Of a DNA stretch of 64,000 nt, positions 50,577 to 61,280 are shown in pieces (the stretch's first letter is position 1; each line of letters begins with the position of its first letter). Source of the DNA: Desulfosoma sp. (GTDB lineage Bacteria; Desulfobacterota; Syntrophobacteria; Syntrophobacterales; DSM-9756); contig JBBFKY010000001.1 of assembly GCA_037481875.1 (NCBI GenBank), positions 530,706 to 594,705 on the forward strand, given 5' to 3'. The notes below the pieces were generated by a model that saw only the letters and a program-made list of their open reading frames with translations, was not told the origin of the DNA and made no database searches. A program made the position numbers and the translations under genes.

Positions 50577-51710
50577 CTAGGGCTTTTCAGGGGTGCTTTC
50601 GTTCACATCTCGTCCTCGAATCTGAAAACGGTGTTCAAGGTCTTTGAGTTTCTGCACAATCCCGCCGTATTCCAATTCGGCGTAAGGCAGCATGGCGTTT
50701 CCGAAAAAGCCTTGACGACGGATTTCCGTGGCCTTGTCGGAAATTTTTTGCCGGACTCGGTCCCAGTAGGGATGGTCAAAGGCGTCCACGGCGCTGGTCA
50801 GACGCCCCTTGTGAACGCAGTAAGCGGCACAGGAAACAATAGGGGGGCCATCGAAGAAGGATGTTCCCGTGTTTTGCTTCACGGGCATTAGGGGTCCGTT
50901 GTGGCTGCCGCGCATAAATCCGGCGACGTAGGCTCCCAGATTAAACGGCGCCAAGACTTCCCCCGTGGCGGGAAAAGCCCCTTGCACGCGCACCAGCATG
51001 ATGGGATCATCTTTTCCCGTGTATTTTCCAGCAATGTTGTGTAGTCGCGTAGTGCTGACCGCCGCAGCTTGTTCCCCGGTCTCCCGAGAATGAATGGATT
51101 CGATCACAAACCTTTCAGGATCCCGAAGCAGAGAGGCGATATCGTAGAGATCTTCCGGAGCGTTTAAAGTGATAATGCGGTCAGCTTCCACATGATTGAC
51201 ATCCATGATTGTAAAAGAAAAGCCTTGAAACATGCTTGGGGAAAGAATGAGCCCGGAACAATACATGGGATCGGCAAAGGCCAGATAGAGCGGCAGGTTG
51301 TAAGCCCCGGGATCTGTTTTATCGGCCGCGAAAAACAGAAAGGGTTCCGCGGTCCGTTCCTCGATCTCCATTTCGGCCACGGCAGGGCCTAAACCACGAA
51401 CATTGCCCGCAAAGGCATCTTTAAGCAGGTCTTGGCCCGCTCCGTAGAGACCTTGATCCTTCGCCACATCCGTTCCGGCCTTGAAGGCGTTCCAGGCCAG
51501 TCGATGCACTTCCTCATTGCACACCCCGCCCGTGTGGGTGCACAGGATGGCGATGTCGTCTCCTGTGTAAGTGACCCGAAAATCAATGAGCATTCCCCGA
51601 TGATGCTGTTTCACATGTCCCACAACCGCTTCCAACAGCCTGCGGCTGGGTTGAATGTGACCTCCAACGCTGCCGATGTCCGCCTTGATGGCTGTCAATG
51701 TCGTCCTCAT
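50577..51710 (-). CDS. fbp: Bifunctional fructose-1,6-bisphosphate aldolase/phosphatase (archaeal-type)
   Basis: 377 residues. Makes fructose-6-phosphate from triose phosphates in one enzyme, making gluconeogenesis unidirectional; typical of archaea and deeply branching or thermophilic bacteria. Marks: the N-terminal TLTAIKADIGSVGGH, the Asp-rich MLIDFRVTYTGDDIAILCTH, HRLAWNAFKAGTDVAKDQGL followed by YGAGQDLLKDAFAGN, AYNLPLYLAFADPMYCSGLI, and PIVSCAAYCVHKGRLTSAVD followed by AFDHPYWD. The ATG at 51710 follows AAGGGAGGTGGGCT; the frame is open upstream without similarity. With PckA it supplies the gluconeogenic steps seen in this window. Confidence 0.94.
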   Translation of the reverse strand: MRTTLTAIKADIGSVGGHIQPSRRLLEAVVGHVKQHHRGMLIDFRVTYTGDDIAILCTHTGGVCNEEVHRLAWNAFKAGTDVAKDQGLYGAGQDLLKDAFAGNVRGLGPAVAEMEIEERTAEPFLFFAADKTDPGAYNLPLYLAFADPMYCSGLILSPSMFQGFSFTIMDVNHVEADRIITLNAPEDLYDIASLLRDPERFVIESIHSRETGEQAAAVSTTRLHNIAGKYTGKDDPIMLVRVQGAFPATGEVLAPFNLGAYVAGFMRGSHNGPLMPVKQNTGTSFFDGPPIVSCAAYCVHKGRLTSAVDAFDHPYWDRVRQKISDKATEIRRQGFFGNAMLPYAELEYGGIVQKLKDLEHRFQIRGRDVNESTPEKP

Positions 51711-52174
51711 AGCCCACCTCCCTTGGGTTGAAATGTGAACTCGGCAACGGGGCGCTTCGGTCCCCACAATCCAGAGGCGTTCAATCTGATGAGATGGCGG
51801 AAAGCCGAACCCCACTAAATCAAACCATGACCAAAGGATAGAAGAAGATGCCCGAGGACAGAACCGGATCAGGGGCAAGACAAGTGCGCAGAAGCGTGTT
51901 GATGCGTACGTCTATTCAGAAAGCTTTGGAACAGGAACCGCCGCAGTGAAATTCCTAAACCTTTCCCGCTTCGAGAGCTTTTCCTAAAAAGCCTGTCGAA
52001 GATCTAGATTCAGGGTATGCATAACACAAAAACATCTTCGACACCAGCAAGGTTTACGAAAACTCTTCATGAGTCACAAGCCATAGCCCAGAAGCACGGT
52101 GCGCCGTACCCGTATGGACTCCACCATAACGATTACACGACCAAAGACGTCGAGAAGATTTTCTACGCTTCGGG
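51711..52174. other. Intergenic region, no supported feature
   Basis: Lies between recD and fbp, both on the minus strand. A forward frame of 77 codons at 52017-52250 overlaps recD and shows no recognisable family or ribosome site. No repeat found; the fbp promoter should be here but no clear boxes are seen. Confidence 0.4.
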
Positions 52175-54310
52175 CTACCAGAGTCGAAAACCGAGACCTG
52201 ATCGGCGTTCCGTGACACGTCGCAAAGCGCTATGGAGAATGCTTTCATGAGCCCAGATTTCGACGCTCTCCGTGGCACGGGTCACAGCCGTATACAAGAG
52301 CTCCCTGGTGAGGACTTTGACATCCCGATCGGGTAAGATGACTAACACGCGGGTGTACTCCGACCCCTGGGATTTATGTACCGTCATGGCATAGGCGGTT
52401 TCGTGTGCGGGAAGTCGTGAGACAGGAACTTTTTTAAGAGTTCCATCGACCTGGCGAAACCAGGCCATAAGACGCTGAGTGACAGGGTCCGGCCACAAAA
52501 GCCCCACATCGCCGTTAAAGAGGCCCACATCATAGTCGTTTTCAAGGACGATTAAAGGTTTTCCTTGGTAATACCGCGTTCCTTGAGGAATATGCCCAAG
52601 CTCCGCCAAAAGGCTTTCCACAATCTCGTTTATGGTCGTCACGCCAAAGGGACCTTCTCTGACGGCGCACAGGATACGGAAAGATTCCAACCTTAGCGAA
52701 GCCTCATCAAGGCTTCCAGCCCCTGGAACCTTTGAAAAATTTTGTTCCACCACGATTCGAAGGGCTTGCCGAAGTTCCTGTTCTCGAACCCAACGGCAAC
52801 ACAATTGAGGGTTATTCAGAGCCGTTGTTTTGTGGGAAGCACTCCACGCAACCACAGGAATCGGCCAGGATTCTCCGGCACCGGATCGAATGCATTCTGC
52901 CAGGTGTCCCAGGCCGCCGTCCTTGGAAAACCGATAGTTCTTTTCCAGAAAAACTATGCATTCGCCGAACGGGGACACCGAAAGATTCGGGCAAGGAGAT
53001 TCTTCGGGAAGTTTCATTCCCGTGGCCGCTTCGACTTTGTCTTTCCATACTCGACCTCGCCGAATAGGATTGGGATCGTCGCCCGCTTGGTCCTTCCTGA
53101 ATCGACCACACAAGTCCGAAAACACATTCCCAGCTTCAACAGACGCCAACTGATCTTTGTCACCGAGCAGAATCCAACGGGCATGAGGGGGAAGGGCCGC
53201 CGCCGTATGAGCCATGAGAGGAAGATCGATCATGGAAGCTTCGTCCACGATAAGGACGTCCAGATGCAGGGGATTTTCCGGATTGTATCGAGGAACGGAT
53301 CGACCCTGGCGGACTCCCAAAAGCCGATGCAAGGTCATGGCTTGCTGAGGAAGATGTTCCAGCCACTGACCCCCGTGTGCATAAGACTTCAGAGAATTTC
53401 GCAAGGATTCAGTGATACGGGCCGCCGCTTTGCCCGTCGGGGCGGCCAAGGCGATACGCAAGGGACGTTGGGACAAATGTTGCAGGACACCGAGGATGCC
53501 GGTCACCGTATATGTTTTCCCTGTTCCTGGGCCCCCGGAAATGATGCAAAGCCTTTTCATGGCAGCGACGGCTGCGGCAACGCGTTGCCAATCCACTTCC
53601 TCTTCTGAAGATGCAGGCGGAAAGACGTGATGGATGGCCGAACGTACGGATTCCGGAGGGATGTCGTCGATCCAACCTTGGGCGAGTTTCCTCAGACGGC
53701 GCGCCACATCCCATTCATAATACCAGTAGCGTGCCAGATACAGCAAAGAGCCGTCCAACACCAAGGGCTTTAAAAAAGGTAATGGCTGTGTGTGAACTGG
53801 GCTGTTTCCAGAATGCTTATAAGAGCCTGGATCCATCCCCCTGAGTGGTGGCATCCCGTCCGTAGATATGGGAGGCATAAATCCCGTGCTCCCAGGGAAA
53901 CCATCGCCCAACTCCCCTGTCGGACAAGCTTTTGGAGTCTTTTTCGTTGGAGCTTCCAGCCCCATAAGTTGCCAGGCGTCAGAGTCGTGATCCTGAAAAA
54001 CATTCGAAACATGAAACACGGCTCGGGACCGGGCCAGGGTCTGGATCCAGGCTGTAGGCGATCTTTTCGGGGGAAGGTTCAAAGCCTCAATGTTAATCGT
54101 TCCCACATTGTCAAGAAGACGGTTTTCCGCAAGATCTTCAAGATCGAGACAGACATCGCCTTGGCTGACTCGAAGACTTACCAAAGCCGCGGCCAGGGCC
54201 ACTTCGTTCTTGATGTCGTCGGCATCTTGTGCGGAGACCCATAGAGCAAAATGCCGGTCCAGAGGACGTAAGATGCCGAGGCGCACCAAAGTATCCAGAG
54301 TGTCTTTCAT
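52175..54310 (-). CDS. recD: Exodeoxyribonuclease V alpha subunit (RecD)
   Basis: 711 residues, 5'-3' helicase motor of RecBCD. Walker A ISGGPGTGKTYTVTGILGVL (about residue 262), Walker B VLIVDEASMIDLPLM, LLGDKDQLASVEAG, and the helicase motif VI region AMTVHKSQGSEYTRVLVILP followed by LLYTAVTRA near the end. Slightly longer than E. coli RecD (608). Starts ten bases after recB, with an AAAGGA ribosome site, as last gene of recCBD. Confidence 0.93.
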   Translation of the reverse strand: MKDTLDTLVRLGILRPLDRHFALWVSAQDADDIKNEVALAAALVSLRVSQGDVCLDLEDLAENRLLDNVGTINIEALNLPPKRSPTAWIQTLARSRAVFHVSNVFQDHDSDAWQLMGLEAPTKKTPKACPTGELGDGFPGSTGFMPPISTDGMPPLRGMDPGSYKHSGNSPVHTQPLPFLKPLVLDGSLLYLARYWYYEWDVARRLRKLAQGWIDDIPPESVRSAIHHVFPPASSEEEVDWQRVAAAVAAMKRLCIISGGPGTGKTYTVTGILGVLQHLSQRPLRIALAAPTGKAAARITESLRNSLKSYAHGGQWLEHLPQQAMTLHRLLGVRQGRSVPRYNPENPLHLDVLIVDEASMIDLPLMAHTAAALPPHARWILLGDKDQLASVEAGNVFSDLCGRFRKDQAGDDPNPIRRGRVWKDKVEAATGMKLPEESPCPNLSVSPFGECIVFLEKNYRFSKDGGLGHLAECIRSGAGESWPIPVVAWSASHKTTALNNPQLCCRWVREQELRQALRIVVEQNFSKVPGAGSLDEASLRLESFRILCAVREGPFGVTTINEIVESLLAELGHIPQGTRYYQGKPLIVLENDYDVGLFNGDVGLLWPDPVTQRLMAWFRQVDGTLKKVPVSRLPAHETAYAMTVHKSQGSEYTRVLVILPDRDVKVLTRELLYTAVTRATESVEIWAHESILHSALRRVTERRSGLGFRLW

Positions 54311-54320
54311 GGGTCCTTTC

Positions 54321-57300
54321 CTACCCGGTGCTTTCTGAAAACATGGCGCTTAAACGGAGCACATCAGGTTTTTCGGGCCGATGGTAAAAGACGCCGGTAA
54401 TCCCTTTGTTCTCGGGGCGCATACCCCGAAGGAACAAGTAAAAGACACCACCAAAATGGGTGTCGTAATCATAACGAGGAAGACGTAATCCAAGGAATCG
54501 ATGCACAGCCACGGTGTAAAGAAGCATCTGAAGAGGATACCGATGTTTGTGCATGGCCGATTCCAGTTGTTCCGAGCCATAATCTTCCACGCGATTTCCC
54601 AAATGGTTGGACTTGTAGTCGGCTATGAAGTAGCGGCCACGGTAACGAAAAACCAAATCGATGAAACCGTGAACCAACCCATGAACGGACTCAAACTGAA
54701 GCCCTTTGACAGACTTTTCGTAAAAATCCACATGTTGCAAAGCCCGATACAAACGATCGGGGTTCAGAGCCCCTGTAGGAAAATGAAATTCCCATTCGTG
54801 GAACCGATCTTTAAAAGCAATGTCACGAAGGCTCAGGGATTCGGTTCCGTGAACCAGAGGGGTCTCTAGAACGTTGCACACCATTTGAAGAACAGGATGG
54901 TGCCAGCTTTGTTCAAGACCATGTCGAGACAAAGTGTCGGCAATGACGGGTTCCAGATCTTGAGGCGTCAACGTAGCGAAATCTATTTTTTCAAAGATTT
55001 CGTGGAGGCATTGACCTGCTCGAGTGCCTCGAGGAAAAAGAAAAATGGGCTCGATTTGTTCAAAGGGTTCTTCGAGTGGGCTCTCGTCCACAAGAACGCC
55101 GTCGTAGTCGGGAGTGTGGGATTCGGCGCCTGTGGTCAAATGAGAATAACTTGTGACCCGCCATGGAAGTCCCAAAACCGCCTGAAACCTTTTCACCTCA
55201 TACACGGGTTTTCTTTCCCGATCGCTGCGAAGGCGTTCTTGCCTTTGCCAATCAGCTATTTCCACAGCGATCACGCCTGAAGAAGACTGCGCTATGGCTT
55301 CCAGATTTTTCCGCAGCTTTTCGTCATTCTTGCTGGAGTCTTCGTCTGTGGAAAACTGGTCCATGATGCTTCGTGCTGTTTCTTGACATCGATCGACGCC
55401 AGGTTCAGGGAACAAGAGATACGCCATGGCGGACTCGGAAGCCAGGCTCACGCGTCCCCACCAGGTGACACACACATATTTGGCGCGGGTCAGCGCCACG
55501 TAGAGAAGGCGCATGTATTCGGCCATTTCTTCTCGTTCCGCTTGTATTCGGTGCTGGTCTATTTCGGATGATCCCAGGTCCACACATGGCGAAAGATCCT
55601 TCGCGTCATGAAACCTTACGATTTTGGAATCTTTGTCCTTTTTCGTTCTTCTGAGATTCCACGGAAAAGGCAGGAAGACCACGGGGTATTCCAACCCCTT
55701 GCTTTTATGAATAGTGACCACCTGCACCAGGTTTTCATCACTTTCCAGCCGTAATTGTTCTTCTTCCGGAGCGTTCTCTTCTTGCAGCCGGTCTTTGTAC
55801 CAACGGAGCAGTCTGTCGACTCCGGGATAGCTCTGACTTGACCGATGTAAAAGTTCTGCAAGATGCAGGAGATTTGTCAGACGTCTTTCCCCGGCGGGAA
55901 GAGCCCGCACATGCACGGGCACGCCTTCCTCCTTGAGCAGTGTCATGAAAGCCGCGAGAAAACCATGACGATTCCAGATTTCTCGATACCTGTGGAATCG
56001 AGATTGCACATCTTCCATCAGGGTTTCATAGCTGTCCAGGGTACTCAGTCGACGAGCATTCCAGCCGAGGGTTTCCGTAGCCAGAGCCCATCGCAGGCGG
56101 CGTTCATCGACGGGATCCGCTATCGCCTCGAGAACGGCCAAAAGATCTGTGGCTTCCAGAGACCTAAAAACACTGTCCCGCTGTAAGCTGACGCTGGCCA
56201 CACCTCTTTGACGCAGGGCTTCCTGAATCCGACGGCCTTCTCGATGGGAACGCACCAACACGGCTATGTCTCGAGCCCTGAGCGGCTCTTCCCCGATGGT
56301 CAGGAGTCCTTGTTGAGAAAGATTCAACCATTCCACGATGGTGGCCGCGCAGTCGGAAGCGGCCGCCTCGACGGCTGCATCTACGGTGATCGAGCCATCT
56401 TTCGTCAAATCGAGACCCTGGCAAGGTAAAAAGCGAATTTGCACGGCGGGTGGGACTTTTCCATGCAGACGTAAAGGTGTCTTGTCAGCTTCGGGGCCGC
56501 TACGGACCGGATAAAAAGGAATGTCCTGATGAAAAATGAAAGGGTAAGGGTGCCTGGAAAAGAGATGGTTGATGGCATGGACCAGATGTGACGAGGAACG
56601 CCAATTGGTGTCCATGGTGTAGGTGTTGGCAGGGCCGGTGTTCCGTTTGGCACGCATATAGGCGAAAATGTCGGCACCTCGAAAGCTGTAAATGGCCTGT
56701 TTCGGATCCCCGATAAGGCACATGGAGAAAGGAGCCTCGAATGAACCATAAATTTTCTCAAAAATGCGGTACTGAAGAGGGTCTGTGTCCTGAAATTCAT
56801 CAATGAGGGCCACCGGATACTTTTGACGAATTTTTTCGGAAAGAGCCGCCCCGTAAGGGCCTGAAAGGGCCTCATCCACCCGTTGCACCAAGTCGTCAAA
56901 CCCCAACACGCGTTCCAGGTCTTTGCGACGGGAAAGCGCTTGACGCACAAAATCATCGGCAGCTTTGAGGATCACAGTACGTTGGCCCTCGAGGATTTCT
57001 TTCTGTAGCTGGAGGTAACGGTCAAAGAGATCAAAAATTTGATGGGACGGAGGGGCCGCGCCCGCTTTGACTTTTTGGGCCAGAAACGATGAGCTGAGCC
57101 TTTCAAGAGGCGACGGCAGGGGTATGGGAGTGATTGCGGTGTCGGCCAGGGTGTCCATGGTCGTCAGAAGGGTTTCCACGGTGTCGACCCTGTAGAAACG
57201 GCGATTTAGCGCCTTGTGATCTTTAAGAATTTTTGCGATATGGTCCCGATCCTTTTGCCACGTGTTACGAATCTCCTGAAAAAGCGACTTGGCATCAGCG

Positions 57301-57929
57301 AAATTTCGAACACTTTCAGAGGATAGTTCAGGAAAAATCTTTGGAGGGACAACACTTCGCAGTGCCGAAAGATCTTGCAGAAGTCCATCCGGACCCTTCC
57401 ACGTGCTCAGAAGCCATTGGGCCTTTTCCTCTTCGGCGTCCTTCATGATGTGACGCCAGAAATCGGCAACCGCTTCCCGCACAAGGGCCTTATCCTCGGG
57501 AAGGACATCCCAGTCGAACGGCACGCCGCAAGCAAAAGCAAATTCCTGAAGAATCCTCTGACAGAAACCATGCATGGTGTAAACAGCCGCTTCATCCATA
57601 CGGCAGGCGGCTTCCATGAGAAGCCAGGGCAGGTTTTCTTTTTCCGAGTTATTTTGAGACACCCAGGGGGCGAACATGGGATCGTTCCATCGACCCGTGG
57701 ACACCTCCCGCCAAGCCCCGTGGAGGCGCTGCCGAATGCGAACTCGCAGTTCTTCCGTGGCGGCGTTGGTATAAGTCACCACGAGGATCTGGCCGATGGG
57801 CAACCGTCTTTCTACGAGAAGGCGGAGCACGAGGGTCACAATGCTATGAGTTTTCCCTGTACCGGCGCTGGCTTCGATAAGCCGAACACCTTCCAGGGGG
57901 AGCAGTAAAGGATCGAGAGGCTGTGTCAT
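54321..57929 (-). CDS. recB: Exodeoxyribonuclease V beta subunit (RecB)
   Basis: 1202 residues, 3'-5' helicase plus nuclease of RecBCD, for repair of double-strand ends and degradation of foreign DNA. Walker A LIEASAGTGKTHSIVTLVLR (residues 17-36), VVTYTNAATEELRVRIRQRL, ALIDEFQDTDPLQYRIFEKI, IGDPKQAIYSFRGADIFAYM, TIHKSKGLEYPVVFLPFPW, and the C-terminal nuclease DLVFRYRGRYFIADYKSNHL with the catalytic Asp and DYK. All helicase and nuclease motifs are intact. Confidence 0.95.
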   Translation of the reverse strand: MTQPLDPLLLPLEGVRLIEASAGTGKTHSIVTLVLRLLVERRLPIGQILVVTYTNAATEELRVRIRQRLHGAWREVSTGRWNDPMFAPWVSQNNSEKENLPWLLMEAACRMDEAAVYTMHGFCQRILQEFAFACGVPFDWDVLPEDKALVREAVADFWRHIMKDAEEEKAQWLLSTWKGPDGLLQDLSALRSVVPPKIFPELSSESVRNFADAKSLFQEIRNTWQKDRDHIAKILKDHKALNRRFYRVDTVETLLTTMDTLADTAITPIPLPSPLERLSSSFLAQKVKAGAAPPSHQIFDLFDRYLQLQKEILEGQRTVILKAADDFVRQALSRRKDLERVLGFDDLVQRVDEALSGPYGAALSEKIRQKYPVALIDEFQDTDPLQYRIFEKIYGSFEAPFSMCLIGDPKQAIYSFRGADIFAYMRAKRNTGPANTYTMDTNWRSSSHLVHAINHLFSRHPYPFIFHQDIPFYPVRSGPEADKTPLRLHGKVPPAVQIRFLPCQGLDLTKDGSITVDAAVEAAASDCAATIVEWLNLSQQGLLTIGEEPLRARDIAVLVRSHREGRRIQEALRQRGVASVSLQRDSVFRSLEATDLLAVLEAIADPVDERRLRWALATETLGWNARRLSTLDSYETLMEDVQSRFHRYREIWNRHGFLAAFMTLLKEEGVPVHVRALPAGERRLTNLLHLAELLHRSSQSYPGVDRLLRWYKDRLQEENAPEEEQLRLESDENLVQVVTIHKSKGLEYPVVFLPFPWNLRRTKKDKDSKIVRFHDAKDLSPCVDLGSSEIDQHRIQAEREEMAEYMRLLYVALTRAKYVCVTWWGRVSLASESAMAYLLFPEPGVDRCQETARSIMDQFSTDEDSSKNDEKLRKNLEAIAQSSSGVIAVEIADWQRQERLRSDRERKPVYEVKRFQAVLGLPWRVTSYSHLTTGAESHTPDYDGVLVDESPLEEPFEQIEPIFLFPRGTRAGQCLHEIFEKIDFATLTPQDLEPVIADTLSRHGLEQSWHHPVLQMVCNVLETPLVHGTESLSLRDIAFKDRFHEWEFHFPTGALNPDRLYRALQHVDFYEKSVKGLQFESVHGLVHGFIDLVFRYRGRYFIADYKSNHLGNRVEDYGSEQLESAMHKHRYPLQMLLYTVAVHRFLGLRLPRYDYDTHFGGVFYLFLRGMRPENKGITGVFYHRPEKPDVLRLSAMFSESTG

Positions 57930-58073
57930 GGGATCATCCTAAAATTTTCACCTAAATTGGTTGGGATTTGTATGGGCGAGGTGTCGCCTCTCTGCTACCT
58001 TGATATGGCATTAAGGACCTTGGTAATGCGAGTTCTTTGAAGGGCCGCTAGAAAGTCTCCTTTTTTTCTCGCT
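57930..58073. repeat. recC-recB gap with a worn palindrome
   Basis: GGGCGAGGTGTCGCCTCTC at about 57974-57992 is a decayed relative of the perfect palindrome at 29405. The 144-base gap separates two genes that are normally tightly coupled. Confidence 0.45.
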
Positions 58074-61000
58074 TCATAAAACGATGGGCCCGAAGACCTT
58101 CCAAGCCACCTGCGCAAAAGCTTCGTCCAGAGGCTCAAGCCCTCGGAAAGCCATTTGAACAGCCACGTCGTAGGCGTCGCCTCTTTCGTAATATTCATCC
58201 TTCCACGTTTTCCCGCAGAGGCGTGCCGGGGGAACCAAGACAGGGGCTCCGTTGGACTCTTTGGCATAGGCCCAACTGGATTCAGGGAAAAAGGGCAATG
58301 GACGCTGTTGCCCCTGAAACCAAAGATCCACAAGATCCTCTAGATATTTTTCCGGATTTTCCACGGGATTGAAACGAAGGAATTCCCTGTTCCCCATACC
58401 AATGTGAAGACTTTCAAGGGCCACCCCCGAGGGACGGGCGGCACACAAGGCCAGATGCTGAATCCAAAGCCTCAGACGGTCCTTGGCCTTAATGGAGGCC
58501 GGCCGGTACACCAAACGTCCCCGTTCCGTCACATTCGGTAACCAACCGCGCACTCTTATGTCTCCTATTGGAATGTCCACTTCCACCACCCGCGGTGACG
58601 TTCCTCGATGCTCCAAAACCTTGCGAGCCATTTCGTGCATGGCCTCGTACTTTTCTTGGAAACAAAGATCACCGGCCACACCATGAGGCAACCAGCCTCG
58701 ACCTTTCAATCTTTGCCGTAATGCCTCGGGGCTTTCCTTTCGAAGCAAACCCTCAAGAATTTCCACATTCATCCAGTACCCTACCAAGCCATCCACGATG
58801 AAGGGTTCTTCGTCTTCAAGGGTTTCTGCTTTTCGGGAAACAGCCAGTCCCAATCGTTTCTCCAAGAACCAGGCGGAAGGGTTATCAAAGAATCGAATGA
58901 GGTCCTCCAAAGCCACTTCTTTCACGGAAAGTACGGGAAGGGAAAATTCTTTATCCACAAAGGGAGGAACATCCGATTGTTCCCGAGCTTGCACTGCGTG
59001 AAGCCACAAGGTGTCATAAGAAAAATGTTGAGGACTGGAGCCGTCATAGAGTCGAGGGCTGAAAGGTTGAAGCGAATGAAAGCGCACGATGTGGTCCACA
59101 AGGGATCCATTTTCGGCTCGGTAACTTTGTTCCACATAATCCAGGAGTTCCGAAACCACCACCGAGGGTGCCTTCAAAGTATTGTCCCGAATATCCCGCC
59201 CGATATAACTGACGTAGAAAACATCCCTTGCCGACATGAGAGCCTCAAGGAAGAGGTATCGGTCTTCAAAACGACGCCGTCGATCGCCGGGTCTTGGGCT
59301 TCGAGCCAATAGGTCGAATTCGGGAAGACGTTCGGTTCGAGGAAAATCGGTGTCGTTCATGCCCAAGATGCACATCACACGGAAGGGAATGGAGCGCAAG
59401 GGGACCAAGTTGCAAAAGGTGATGCCTCCGGTCAGAAATCGGCGAATGTTTGGGGATTCCGCAAGAAGACTTTCCAAATGGGGTCGAACCACTTCGACGG
59501 ATAGGGGTTCCGAGCAGTCGGCTTTATGGGCGGCCGAAGCGAAGGTGTCGAGAGCCTGTCGAAAGCGATCGAGAGATTCCTGGGCATCGGGGTGAAAAAA
59601 GGCGTCTAGAAGAGCGTTGCCGTGAAGCTGCCATTCCTGAGGGGATTTGGGAATTTGAAGGATCCGGCGCCACGTGCGGATCGCGTCCAGAAGATCGTGA
59701 AGGCCCCCGAGCCACGGAGCGTCCGAGGCTTCCACATCGGGATAGGCGAGTACGTCGCCCCAGAAAAGTTCCTGAGGCGGCAGAGCGTACCCGGCAAGGA
59801 GGCGGTCCAGCCCCATACGCCATGTGTGGGAGGTATCTCGAGGAAGACCCATTTCCTCGCGCATGGCAGCGTCCAACGCCCAGCGAACTCCAGCCTCAAG
59901 GACCCATGATCGGACTCGATCCAACCCTTTTTCATCGAAACCGAACCGGGTGGCAATGGAAGGGATTTCTAGAAGCGACAAGATATCAGACGCCGTGCAG
60001 CGCCAGTGCGGCAATCGAAGAAGATCCAGGATTCTTTGAAGCACCGGATCTTCTTCCACAGACTTTCGGTCCGAAATGTTCCATGGAAGCCTGGGATTAT
60101 CGCGCGTGCCGAAAACGGCTTCCACGTAAGGCGCATAGACATTTATGTCCGGCGCCATGACCACCACATCTTCCGGAGTAAGGCCGGGTAGGGTTTCCAG
60201 TAGATGCGCCAGATGATCATGGAGGACTTGAATTTCCCTCATGGGACTGTGACAGGCATGGATTTGCAAAGAATTCAGATCGAGCGCTGGCAGCCGCTCT
60301 TCTGGATTGGGTGTCCGACGATCTCTGAAATTGTAGATATCATGCTGTACCGCTTCAAGAAGTGTGGTCGGTTCAAAATCCTCAAGGAAGTCCTCATCAT
60401 TACCCTGAATATCCTGAATGTGACGAAAAAGGAAACAGCCCGACAAAGCCCACGACATCATCAAAGGATTGATCCCGATACCATGACGACATCCATTTTC
60501 CTGATGCCAGGAGAGATCTTTGCCGACAGGATCGGCTCTCAGGGCTGGAATGTCACCCCAATATTCGCGACTCGGGTTCATGAAATAGAGCCTTACATCC
60601 ACTTTGGATGCGAGAACATCAAGGACTTCCAAGTGTACTGGGGCAATCAAGGCCACCCCGAACAGGCTGACGCGTGAAGGAAGTCTTTCGGGCCGTAGCG
60701 GACCGCTTCCGTTTCCAACAGCCTTCAGAAACTGAAGATGCCTTTGGGCTTGGTGGGGTACGGGATTTTCATGGACCAGAGCTCGCCAAAGATGGGCCTG
60801 CCAATCCGAATCTTCCCCAGTTTCCCAGGAACGCAAAATATCCTGGCGATACACCAGATAACGGTCAAAAGCCCTGGCGACTTGGGCCGCCAACTGATAC
60901 CGTTTCAACCCTGATGGATCGGCGTCCAAGTAGTGCCGAAGTTCCTGAAATTCTGGATCGAGGTTATAAGTGCGAAGCAGTTTGAAGATGCGCCAGGTAA

Positions 61001-61280
61001 GGTCTAAGCAGCTCCAGGAATCTTCATGTTTTGCTGCGGATTCATCTTCCCCAAGCCAGGCCCTGTAGACAAGATCCACTAAGGCTGCGGGGACAAGGAA
61101 CTGCACATGAGCCGCAATCCCTTGATGTCGGGCCAACTGGTGCGTGAGCCATCGCGCCGTGCCCATGTCTTGCACCACCACCACTTCAGGGGTCATGGGG
61201 TCGTCAAGAGGTTCCTGCAGGTCGCGTAAAAGGGCTTGAAAAAGCTTTTCGATTCTTTGACTCTGCACAATGCGCCACAT
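58074..61280 (-). CDS. recC: Exodeoxyribonuclease V gamma subunit (RecC)
   Basis: 1068 residues, scaffold and Chi-recognition subunit of RecBCD. The N-terminus MWRIVQSQRIEKLFQALLRD aligns with E. coli RecC (MLRVYHSNRLDVL), and GGAAAGG sits 8 bases before the ATG at 61280, so this start is chosen over two upstream in-frame starts. Further marks: DMGTARWLTHQLARHQGIAA, IQIHACHSPMREIQVLHDHL-type segment, LEDVVVMAPDINVYAPYVEA-type segment, LRSIPFRVMCILGMNDTDFP, and DRRRRFEDRYLFLEALMSAR. First gene of recCBD, minus strand. Confidence 0.93.
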   Translation of the reverse strand: MWRIVQSQRIEKLFQALLRDLQEPLDDPMTPEVVVVQDMGTARWLTHQLARHQGIAAHVQFLVPAALVDLVYRAWLGEDESAAKHEDSWSCLDLTWRIFKLLRTYNLDPEFQELRHYLDADPSGLKRYQLAAQVARAFDRYLVYRQDILRSWETGEDSDWQAHLWRALVHENPVPHQAQRHLQFLKAVGNGSGPLRPERLPSRVSLFGVALIAPVHLEVLDVLASKVDVRLYFMNPSREYWGDIPALRADPVGKDLSWHQENGCRHGIGINPLMMSWALSGCFLFRHIQDIQGNDEDFLEDFEPTTLLEAVQHDIYNFRDRRTPNPEERLPALDLNSLQIHACHSPMREIQVLHDHLAHLLETLPGLTPEDVVVMAPDINVYAPYVEAVFGTRDNPRLPWNISDRKSVEEDPVLQRILDLLRLPHWRCTASDILSLLEIPSIATRFGFDEKGLDRVRSWVLEAGVRWALDAAMREEMGLPRDTSHTWRMGLDRLLAGYALPPQELFWGDVLAYPDVEASDAPWLGGLHDLLDAIRTWRRILQIPKSPQEWQLHGNALLDAFFHPDAQESLDRFRQALDTFASAAHKADCSEPLSVEVVRPHLESLLAESPNIRRFLTGGITFCNLVPLRSIPFRVMCILGMNDTDFPRTERLPEFDLLARSPRPGDRRRRFEDRYLFLEALMSARDVFYVSYIGRDIRDNTLKAPSVVVSELLDYVEQSYRAENGSLVDHIVRFHSLQPFSPRLYDGSSPQHFSYDTLWLHAVQAREQSDVPPFVDKEFSLPVLSVKEVALEDLIRFFDNPSAWFLEKRLGLAVSRKAETLEDEEPFIVDGLVGYWMNVEILEGLLRKESPEALRQRLKGRGWLPHGVAGDLCFQEKYEAMHEMARKVLEHRGTSPRVVEVDIPIGDIRVRGWLPNVTERGRLVYRPASIKAKDRLRLWIQHLALCAARPSGVALESLHIGMGNREFLRFNPVENPEKYLEDLVDLWFQGQQRPLPFFPESSWAYAKESNGAPVLVPPARLCGKTWKDEYYERGDAYDVAVQMAFRGLEPLDEAFAQVAWKVFGPIVL

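Noticed and set aside
52017..52250. Forward 77-codon frame between recD and fbp
   Set aside because: Overlaps the well-supported recD, has no ribosome site and no recognisable family.
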